64,000 nucleotides of DNA from Salipaludibacillus daqingensis (GTDB lineage Bacteria > Bacillota > Bacilli > Bacillales > Salisediminibacteriaceae). Position 1 is the stretch's first letter. Every line of letters starts with the position of its first letter. Positions 57,876 through 64,000 of this stretch are shown here, piece after piece. The DNA lies in the NCBI RefSeq assembly GCF_029891575.1, contig NZ_JARZHF010000002.1, positions 310,001 through 374,000 on the forward strand, given 5' to 3'. A program made the position numbers and the translations under genes. The notes under the pieces are model-generated. The model was not told the DNA's origin. It made no database searches and was given only the letters and a program-made list of their open reading frames with translations.

Positions 57876-58517
57876 CTAATCATTTCGTTGTTGTTTTTCA
57901 CGATTCATGCCATAAGGCATCGTATACAAAAAATGATCATCTCTTTGATAGTTTCTTTGAAACCCCTTTATTTTCGCAGCTTTCAGTTGTTTAACCGTAT
58001 AACGTTTACCTAGCAATTCCTCCATTTGTTCGATAGTGCCTAGTGGCGTAGAAGACTTGGACATGAGCACATCACAAACAATCCCAAGGGATAATTTCTC
58101 CTCTAACTGTAGATCGACCTGTCTAATCGATAGAAAAGGATATCCTTTTCTTCCAGAATAAATATTCATGAGAAAAGACAATTCATAGTCCAGACACATA
58201 AGAGTGCGATAAAGATGAATACGATCTTTACCTTTATCTTGTTTCAACATGGACTCGCAAATATGATGAGCACTATCAAATCTTTGCATCATTTTTTTTT
58301 CAAGCACTTTAAATGTTTTTTCAATATAAACTTTCTTTCCAGTAGATGGTGCACTATGAGGGTTCGATTCTACTTCATAGATAAAATACCCATTACCATC
58401 TTTTAAAATAGATTCATCACGGAACATTCTTCGCAAATCGATATCATCGTAGCGACGTTTTCGAAACAGTTCATCAAGGTGAGGTCGTCCTTTTTTTAAC
58501 GCAAACGGAAATTCCAT
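57876..58517 (-). CDS. Protein of unknown function
   Basis: I do not recognise this 213-residue basic, soluble protein (MEFPFALKKGRPHLDELFRKRRYDDIDLRRMF... ICESMLKQDKGKDRIHLYRTL... KAAKIKGFQRNYQRDDHF). There are no membrane helices. Basic patches could suit nucleic acid binding. AAAGGA lies 8 bp before ATG 58517, which is preferred to an ATG three codons upstream. A terminator follows. It precedes the DUF2161 gene on the same strand by about 170 bp. Confidence 0.6.
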   Translation of the reverse strand: MEFPFALKKGRPHLDELFRKRRYDDIDLRRMFRDESILKDGNGYFIYEVESNPHSAPSTGKKVYIEKTFKVLEKKMMQRFDSAHHICESMLKQDKGKDRIHLYRTLMCLDYELSFLMNIYSGRKGYPFLSIRQVDLQLEEKLSLGIVCDVLMSKSSTPLGTIEQMEELLGKRYTVKQLKAAKIKGFQRNYQRDDHFLYTMPYGMNREKQQRND

Positions 58518-58624
58518 TAGAATCATCCTTTACCAATCTGGTTGCTTATAGTTTATCCTTTCACATCTGCAACCCCCAACAAAAATGCTTAAGAATAACT
58601 TCGTAGATATGAATTTATAAACAT

Positions 58625-58759
58625 TTAAACCCTATCCCTGACTACAATTTTTCTTTTCACGGTAGAATTCCTTATTCTCTCACCTTGAGGTCTCCACCGA
58701 TCCTCTTCATCTTCATCATCTGGATCAACCAAAGCCATATCTGTTTTAATTTCTTTCAT
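58625..58759 (-). CDS. 44-residue acidic/basic small protein
   Basis: The minus-strand ATG at 58759 follows GGGGAGTGATGAATA and opens MKEIKTDMALVDPDDEDEED, then WRPQGERIRNSTVKRKIVVRD to a TAA at 58625. The first half is acidic, the second basic. A 17-residue frame (MKQPKFVKRKIDEGSDE) ends in a TAATG overlap with this start and could be its translational coupler. Function is unknown. It is too short for usual gene callers. Confidence 0.55.
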   Translation of the reverse strand: MKEIKTDMALVDPDDEDEEDRWRPQGERIRNSTVKRKIVVRDRV

Positions 58760-59419
58760 TATTCATCACTCCCCTCATCTATTTTCCTTTTAACAAACTT
58801 GGGTTGTTTCATTTATCCTACTACTGTTCCTATTCTAAGCATGATGCACGCCTTCTTCTTCAGGAAATAATAACACAAGAACTAAAGATGAGGAAAACAT
58901 ATCATATCAGTATGATCCGGTCTAATTAAACAACAGGCGGCGACATGTTCAGGATAAACAAATACTGAAGACCCCGAGCTCTTTTGTCCGAGGATATTCT
59001 ATGTCGAACCTATGATAGAAATAGCACTATTTTTTCAAAATAAGTGGGACTGTTAAATATTTCTACAAAGAATGCTTGCATATTTTAATTTGCATGAGAT
59101 AATTATTTAACCGATAGCAGTATGAACAAAAAGTTACTTTTAATTGATGATGAAGATCAACTGATTCTAATTTATTTCTTACTGATAAAAACTATTAAAT
59201 AAGCTTTCCGCGCTCATCGACCGTTTAAAAACCTGTGTGTTTATTTACCCACTCGCTGTCAGCCTTCTGTTTTATTAACACTCTTCACTGATTGTTAGAA
59301 TTCTTCATTTCACCTGATCTTTTTTTAATGAGATCAGTTTTAAGCATAAGGTAATTGGCCATCATACAACTACATTGGTTCATTTTATTTATTTATTTAG
59401 AAACATGGAGGAAACAACT
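58760..59419. other. Gene-poor interval before the LtaS-like gene
   Basis: Apart from the 44-residue gene left of it and a response-regulator-like fragment (59122-59202), I see no gene. GC content rises slightly near 58920-59000. The promoter of the LtaS-like gene should lie here, but I could not pick it. Confidence 0.45.
59122..59202 (+). pseudogene. Fragment resembling a response-regulator receiver start
   Basis: A 26-codon frame reads MNKKLLLIDDEDQLILIYFL and stops at 59202. KKLLLIDDED matches the first strand and acidic pocket of a receiver domain, but the rest of the gene is absent and no RBS is obvious. It looks like a decayed remnant. Confidence 0.4.
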
Positions 59420-61312
59420 ATGAAAGATACTAAACCATCTGCTTTTTGGCTTGTCTTATTGTTATTATGGATAAAGACAATAATAGTCGGATTGACTGAA
59501 TTTCAAATTTCTATTCATAACATAAATCAATTCTTTATTTTAATCATTAACCCGATTCCAATTCTCTTGCTCATTATTACATTCATTCTTACACGAAAAA
59601 GCAATAGACAATCAACATATTTACTGCTATTCATGCTTGTCACGACATTCATTATGTATGCCAATGTTGTCTATTATCGAGAATTTACGGATTTCATAAC
59701 AATACCTTTACTTTTCATGGGAAATAATATTGCCGATTTAAGCAACAGTATTCATACACTAATAAAACCATATGATATCATATATTTTATTGATATTCTT
59801 GTGGTTGGAACTCTTATTATCAAGTGGCATAAAACAGGAAAATTTCCAGAGAAAAAACACCGTTTCTCCGAACTTCGCCCTTACTATGTGGTGATTATTA
59901 TTCTAACAATGATTAATATTGGTTTGGCGAACATTGAAAGACCTCAATTATTAACACGAACTTTTGACAGAGAACTTTTAGTTAAAAACCTAGGGATTTA
60001 TAATTTTCACGCCTACGATGTATATTTACACACGATGTCTAGAGCTCCACGAGTTTTTGCAAATGAAGGTGGCCTTGAAGAGGTTAACGAATACATTGGT
60101 GATGAAGAAACATCTAAGGAAGAAGATTTATTCGGCATTGCAGAGGGAAGAAATGTGATTTTTGTAGCAGCAGAATCGATTCAAAGTTTCGTCATTAACG
60201 AAACAATAAACGGTGAAGAAATTACACCTTTTTTAAATGAGTTGATTAATGAAAGTCTTTATTTTGAAGAATTCTATCATCAAACAGCTCAAGGCAAATC
60301 ATCTGATTCAGAATTTCTTATTAACAATTCCCTTTACCCATCAGCAAGAGGCGCGGTGTTTTTCTCTCACGTAAGTAATGAGTATTATGCCTTACCAGAA
60401 ATCATGGGTGAGAATGGATATTATACGAGTTCCATGCATGGTAACAACGGTAGCTTTTGGAATAGAAACGTCATGTACAATCAGCTTGGCTATGATCGTT
60501 TTTATACAAAAGATGATTATCAAATAACGGAAAAAAATAGTATTGGCTGGGGATTGAAAGATATACCTTTCATGGAACAATCCGTTGACCATATGCTTGA
60601 AATGCCACAGCCCTTTTATACCAAACTTATTACATTAACAAATCATTTCCCATTTGAACTAGAAGAAGACGACATGTATATCGATCGCTATGAATCCAAT
60701 AGTAATACGCTGAATAAATACTTTCCAACTGTTCGCTATATGGATGAATCCATTAAAGTACTATTTGAACGATTAAAAGAAGATGGACTTTATGAAGATT
60801 CGATTATTATTATTTATGGAGATCATGATGGTATTTCTTCTAACCATAACCAAGCTATGTCTCAATTCTTAGAAAAAGATATTAACGAGTTCGAAGAAAT
60901 TAAACTACAGCAAGTTCCACTAATCATTCATATACCTGGAGTTGACAGTAAAACAATTTCAACTGTATCAGGTCAAATTGATATTCGCCCGACTCTCCTT
61001 CATTTAATGGGAGTTGAAGTAGAAAATCAAACTATTTTTGGAAACAACTTATTCTCTGAAGAGCGTGAAGAGCTCGTGATCTTAAGAAACGGCAGCTTTA
61101 TTACTGAAGAAGCAATATTTGTAAACAATACGTGTTATGTAAAAGCAACAGGTGAACCAACAGAAGAACCACTTCTATGTGATCCATTTATAGAAAGAGT
61201 GCAAGAAGAATTAGAGTACTCTGATAGCATTATTTATGGAGATTTACTTCGGTTTCATGAAAAACAAATGAAGCAGCCATCTAAACTAGACAAAAACGAA
61301 AAACTAGAATAA
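59420..61312 (+). CDS. LTA synthase family phosphoglycerol transferase with Ser at the nucleophile position
   Basis: This 630-residue LtaS-type membrane enzyme has about five N-terminal helices (to about 180) and a large extracellular alkaline-phosphatase-superfamily domain (about 240-590). Metal and substrate residues match: VAAESIQSF (E252), YHQTAQGKSSDSEF, SMHGNNGSFW, TLTNHFPFE and YGDHDG (D468, H469). The canonical GQGKTSDSEF Thr nucleophile is Ser (S294). Roles of relatives include making or priming lipoteichoic acid. GGAGGAAACAACT precedes the ATG at 59420; the longer frame to 59375 is not RBS-supported. Terminator follows. Confidence 0.9.
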   Translation: MKDTKPSAFWLVLLLLWIKTIIVGLTEFQISIHNINQFFILIINPIPILLLIITFILTRKSNRQSTYLLLFMLVTTFIMYANVVYYREFTDFITIPLLFMGNNIADLSNSIHTLIKPYDIIYFIDILVVGTLIIKWHKTGKFPEKKHRFSELRPYYVVIIILTMINIGLANIERPQLLTRTFDRELLVKNLGIYNFHAYDVYLHTMSRAPRVFANEGGLEEVNEYIGDEETSKEEDLFGIAEGRNVIFVAAESIQSFVINETINGEEITPFLNELINESLYFEEFYHQTAQGKSSDSEFLINNSLYPSARGAVFFSHVSNEYYALPEIMGENGYYTSSMHGNNGSFWNRNVMYNQLGYDRFYTKDDYQITEKNSIGWGLKDIPFMEQSVDHMLEMPQPFYTKLITLTNHFPFELEEDDMYIDRYESNSNTLNKYFPTVRYMDESIKVLFERLKEDGLYEDSIIIIYGDHDGISSNHNQAMSQFLEKDINEFEEIKLQQVPLIIHIPGVDSKTISTVSGQIDIRPTLLHLMGVEVENQTIFGNNLFSEEREELVILRNGSFITEEAIFVNNTCYVKATGEPTEEPLLCDPFIERVQEELEYSDSIIYGDLLRFHEKQMKQPSKLDKNEKLE

Positions 61313-61317
61313 TTTAA

Positions 61318-61345
61318 CAAAAAACACCTTCATAGGTGTTTTTTG
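61318..61345. terminator. Bidirectional terminator between the LtaS-like and ypeP-like genes
   Basis: AACACCT and AGGTGTT pair with a 4-nt TCAT loop, A6/T6 flanks, between convergent genes. Confidence 0.9.
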
Positions 61346-61365
61346 TATTATAAGCTTTCATATCT

Positions 61366-62028
61366 TTATTCTTGTTTTAGCTCTGCATCACTAGTAATTT
61401 CTATATTTTTTAATGCTTGAGATGCTAATTGGTCCGCTTCTCGATTCTTTTTCCTTGAAATGAGATGATAAGAGGGAGTTACTCCTAATGTTGCTAATCT
61501 GCTTTCTACTCGATTCGCCCATTCATTTAATACCTCTTCTACACAAGGCCATTCGCCAATTAACTGATTAATAACTACTTGCGAATCCCCTACAAAATCT
61601 ACCGGAAGGTGATGAACACCTAGTATTTCTAATTCTTTTAGAGCAAGATGAAGAGCTGCATATTCGGCTTCATTGTTAGTATCTAACTCTTTGACTTGAG
61701 CATTTTTTCTAATACGAAATGTCTTCCCATTTTTTTCATAATAAATCACACACCCCAATCCTGACACTCTCGTCTCGATATCAAATCCACCGTCAAAATA
61801 AACGACTACATTGTGAGGTTCTGTGTCTATTTCCTTTATGTATTTTTTGATGTCCTTAACGCTCCAAGAACTTTCATTGTTATCTACAAACAAAATGTTT
61901 TTTAAGCGTCCTGTTTTTTCTAAGTCTTGAGCAATTAATATCGCTTTTTCAACACTCATATCTTCTGAACTGAACATTGTTTCTGTACCTTTTTTTGTTT
62001 TATAAGTTATTTCTAATCTACCTTTCAT
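61366..62028 (-). CDS. RNase H-like/reverse-transcriptase-like domain protein (YpeP type)
   Basis: The 220-residue protein has an N-terminal alpha/beta part (about 1-75) and a C-terminal RNase H-fold domain (about 75-210). Acidic residues are placed as in RNase HI: YFDGGFD (D), ELDTNNEAEYAAL (E), and VDFVGDSQVVINQL (D), with a late NREADQLASQAL (D). It matches the YpeP/RNase HI-like family. It could cleave RNA in hybrids, but activity is unproven. GGGGTGG lies before MKGRL; the ATG three codons upstream is not preferred. Confidence 0.88.
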   Translation of the reverse strand: MKGRLEITYKTKKGTETMFSSEDMSVEKAILIAQDLEKTGRLKNILFVDNNESSWSVKDIKKYIKEIDTEPHNVVVYFDGGFDIETRVSGLGCVIYYEKNGKTFRIRKNAQVKELDTNNEAEYAALHLALKELEILGVHHLPVDFVGDSQVVINQLIGEWPCVEEVLNEWANRVESRLATLGVTPSYHLISRKKNREADQLASQALKNIEITSDAELKQE

Positions 62029-62102
62029 AAAATCCACCCCTTATAATTATAAACTTCTTAGTTATCCTCCATTGGTATCATTGAAAATGCATATTGTTCG
62101 AG

Positions 62103-62186
62103 GAAGTGCATTATAGTTCCTCGGATATGCATTATAGTTCCTCGCATGTGCATTATAGTTCCCCGGATGTGCATTATAGAATCGAG
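62103..62186. repeat. Tandem 21-bp direct repeats, four or more units
   Basis: Units begin at 62103, 62124, 62145 and 62166, each carrying TGCATTATAGTTCC(T/C)CG-type sequence; the fourth diverges at its end. Further related pieces (GTTTATTATAAACGTTCC, TGTGCATTATGAC) continue to about 62222. The exact 21-bp period equals two DNA turns, so the units lie on the same helix face. It lies in the 362-bp divergent gap between the ypeP-like gene and the SDR gene (62029-62390), with no other gene. Confidence 0.85.
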
Positions 62187-62390
62187 TAAGTTTATTATAA
62201 ACGTTCCAATGTGCATTATGACAATTTTCGACAAAGTTTAAGTTAAAGCACGAAAATTTAACAGAATATTCAGATTTAATAGTGGCATTTTTGTGTCGAG
62301 GTGATAAACTAAAATTATCTCGTATGAGAAGGGAGGAATATTCATTTTGCAGTTCAGCAGCAGCTTATCGTCAACCTATAAGGAGGGAAT

Positions 62391-63167
62391 ATGACATCGG
62401 AAAAAATTGCAGTAATAACTGGATCCGGTCAAGGTATAGGTAAAGGAATTGCGTTTAGGCTTGCAAAAGACGGTTTCACCGTTGTGATTAACGACATCGA
62501 TGGGAATCTAGCAGAAGAAACAGCAAAGGAACTGCAAAATCACGGGTATGGGGCGCTCGCTATTCAAGGTGATGTAAGCAAAAAGAGTGATGTGTTTAAC
62601 TTAGCAAAAGAGACAGTGGAGGCATACGGAAAAATCGACGTATTCATCAATAATGCTGGGATAGAACAAGTAAAACCGTTAGAAGAAGTAACGGAAGAGG
62701 AATTAAAAAAAATATTTGATATTAATGTTTTTGGAGTGATTTACGGAATACAAGCAGCTACAGAACAAATGAAAAAACAAGAAGGCATTGGAAAAATAAT
62801 TAACGCTTGTAGTATCGCAGGTCATAAAGGATTTGATATGCTTAGCGTTTATTCTGCAACCAAATTTTCTGTACGGGCGTTGACGCAAGCAGCAGCTCAA
62901 GAACTTGCACCGCACCAGATAACAGTTAACTCCTATTGTCCAGGCATTGTTGGAACGGAAATGTGGGTTCGGATTGATAAAGAGATGGGGAAATATAGCG
63001 GAGCTGCAGAAGGAGAATCCTTTGCTGCATTTTCAAAAGCCATTGCTCTTGGAAGAACACAAGAGCCGGAAGATGTCGCTAATTTTGTCTCGTATTTGGC
63101 ATCGTCGGACTCAGATTATATGACAGGTCAATCAGTTATGATTGACGGTGGTGTTCTATTTTCATAA
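62391..63167 (+). CDS. Short-chain dehydrogenase, probable acetoin/diacetyl reductase (2,3-butanediol dehydrogenase type)
   Basis: The 258-residue classical SDR has the NAD(P) loop GSGQGIGKGI, NNAG, the catalytic Ser in NACSIAGHKG and YSATK (Tyr-x-x-x-Lys). The C-terminal DYMTGQSVMIDGG is typical. Overall it closely follows BudC/ButA (S-acetoin-forming diacetyl reductases). It would interconvert diacetyl, acetoin and 2,3-butanediol with NADH, an overflow-metabolism route from pyruvate. AAGGAGGG precedes the ATG. The 21-bp repeats lie about 200 bp upstream. Terminator follows. Confidence 0.9.
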   Translation: MTSEKIAVITGSGQGIGKGIAFRLAKDGFTVVINDIDGNLAEETAKELQNHGYGALAIQGDVSKKSDVFNLAKETVEAYGKIDVFINNAGIEQVKPLEEVTEEELKKIFDINVFGVIYGIQAATEQMKKQEGIGKIINACSIAGHKGFDMLSVYSATKFSVRALTQAAAQELAPHQITVNSYCPGIVGTEMWVRIDKEMGKYSGAAEGESFAAFSKAIALGRTQEPEDVANFVSYLASSDSDYMTGQSVMIDGGVLFS

Positions 63168-63181
63168 AATATTTTATGAGG

Positions 63182-63217
63182 AGAATCCCTTTATGATATT
63201 TGGGATTCTTTTTTATA
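63182..63217 (+). terminator. Terminator of the SDR gene
   Basis: AGAATCCC and GGGATTCT pair across a 12-nt loop and run into T6. Confidence 0.9.
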
Positions 63218-63239
63218 AGTCGTACCTTAAGGAAAAAAG

Positions 63240-63400
63240 TTTCGGAAGACCTCCACTCGCTTTCCTGCGGACGACCTATGAGCTTCCTCGGTCTCACTCC
63301 CTGTGTGATCTAACATGACTCGTTTTCCGCAGGACACAGCGTTTTGCAACTAGACATAATTCGCAACAGAGCAAAACCAACAGAGAAAAATCAGTCTCGT
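63240..63400. repeat. Dispersed structured intergenic repeat, copy 2
   Basis: This copy matches 36652-36890 in order: GACCTCCACTCGCTTTCC, TGCGGACGACC, TGAGCTTCCTCGGTCTCACT, and TTTTCCGCAGGA, where TCCTGCGGA and TCCGCAGGA are inverted repeats. The tail AACAGAGCAAAACCAACAG also resembles copy 1. It fills most of the 350-bp non-coding gap (63168-63517). Confidence 0.75.
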
Positions 63401-63517
63401 GGGCTCTTCCTCTTTCTTCGCAATATAAGGGCGCCTCTGCAAAGCCATAATCATCGATCATATTACGAAAATAGTCTCGCAAAGGAATTAAGCTAATCTA
63501 CCTCATTTTCATCATCA

Positions 63518-64000
63518 CTAATCTTCATTTTTTGCTTCTATAGTTATAATAAATCCACTGTTATACTCTTTCACTTGAACAATTGTGAATCCCGCTTTTT
63601 TGATCGTACTTAGCGAATCTCTGTTTAAATGGCAGCCATCACACATTCTTTTCCAAAGGGGAGTGATCCAATTCTGTAACTTAGCGAAGATTGAATGTGG
63701 CATTTGTACATGCTCTAAAAAGAGAATGTTACCGTTTGGCTTACATACTCTTTTTATTTCATATAACGCTTTATCCGGATCAGGTATTGTGCAGAGGACA
63801 AGAGTACCAACAACTGTATCAAAACTGTTATCTGCAAAAGGGAGTTCTTGTGCATCTGCATCCTTTACTTCAATAGAGACATGAGACTCTTTTGCTCGAC
63901 TAATGGACTGGTCCCTCATAACAGCTTTCGGTTCAATTGCGATTACTTTATCTGCATTTTTATACAAAGGGAAATTAAAGCCAGTCCCAGAACCAATTTC
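63518..64000 (-). CDS. Class I SAM-dependent methyltransferase, N-terminus beyond window
   Basis: The minus-strand frame runs unbroken to the right edge; the visible part is 161 residues with its start outside. Motif I is EIGSGTGFNF, with an acidic residue after IAIEP, then DAQELPFADNSFDTVVGTLVL (motif IV-like) and CDGCHLNRD. It resembles UbiE/COQ5-type enzymes such as YodH or phosphatidylethanolamine methyltransferase relatives. Substrate unknown. The coordinate 64000 is the window edge, not a real start. Confidence 0.88.
   Translation of the reverse strand, partial: EIGSGTGFNFPLYKNADKVIAIEPKAVMRDQSISRAKESHVSIEVKDADAQELPFADNSFDTVVGTLVLCTIPDPDKALYEIKRVCKPNGNILFLEHVQMPHSIFAKLQNWITPLWKRMCDGCHLNRDSLSTIKKAGFTIVQVKEYNSGFIITIEAKNED

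Overview
The window is chromosomal DNA of a low-GC, endospore-forming Bacillaceae species. The gene order closely follows one Bacillus subtilis chromosome region, written here in reverse: cta operon, pyc, yla cluster, ykt cluster, speA, pdh operon, ykyA, def, rpoY, rnjA, ktrC, ykuUTSRQ. Spore-related small proteins (YjcZ, YppG types), a lipoteichoic-acid synthase homologue, RNase J, LuxS and the caa3 oxidase all fit a Gram-positive aerobic bacillus. I see no phage, insertion sequence or CRISPR array.

Layout. 1-6.4 kb: caa3 cytochrome c oxidase operon (ctaB-C-D-E-F, minus strand), the start of another gene at the left edge, and divergent ctaA. 6.5-9.9 kb: pyruvate carboxylase. 10.4-18.6 kb: small conserved yla/ykt genes (ylaN, glutaminase, ylaL, phoH2, ylaI, ylaH, ylaF, inositol monophosphatase, ykzI, yktB, yktA); typA, ylaJ and ftsW, which sit among these genes in B. 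subtilis, are not here. 18.8-25.2 kb: speA, two small regulatory-looking genes, a polysaccharide deacetylase lipoprotein, a BCCT transporter and a thioredoxin-like lipoprotein. 25.5-25.9 kb: a tandem array of about 104 bp units. 26-32 kb: pdhABCD and ykyA. 32.3-41.8 kb: yjcZ-like gene, def, rpoY-rnjA, DUF4349 lipoprotein, ktrC, peroxiredoxin, mscS, ykuS and the dapH-dapL lysine pair. 42-56 kb: accessory region with an HD-GYP protein, glutaredoxin-like protein, second MscS, second KtrC, an orphan ABC ATPase that lacks key motifs, a decayed membrane gene with an intact paralogue, Hsp20, nitroreductase, luxS, yjcG-yjcF, a PgpA-family gene, tRNA-Val, a Gln-rich coiled coil and a second RNase J. 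56-64 kb: unknown genes, a nuclease-fold protein, an LtaS homologue with Ser at the nucleophile position, an RNase H-like protein, 21-bp direct repeats, an acetoin/butanediol dehydrogenase and a methyltransferase that runs off the right edge.

How the parts work together. Pyruvate is central: pdhABCD makes acetyl-CoA, pyc makes oxaloacetate, and the terminal SDR probably reduces acetoin. The cta genes supply the heme A oxidase that ends aerobic respiration. Two candidate redox operators stand out: an Fnr-type palindrome on the putative ctaB promoter and a Rex-type operator upstream of pyc. KtrC, MscS and BCCT genes point to osmotic and ionic homeostasis.

The most unusual signals are: (1) mirror-image paralogues, rnjA(+)-ktrC(-)-mscS(+) against mscS(-)-ktrC(+)-rnj(-), centred near 42 kb; (2) an ABC ATPase with altered Q-loop, signature and H-loop; (3) the Thr-to-Ser change at the LtaS-like nucleophile; (4) the 21-bp repeats in front of the SDR gene; (5) the candidate redox operators. 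Functions are assigned from recognisable motifs and synteny; no database search was possible.
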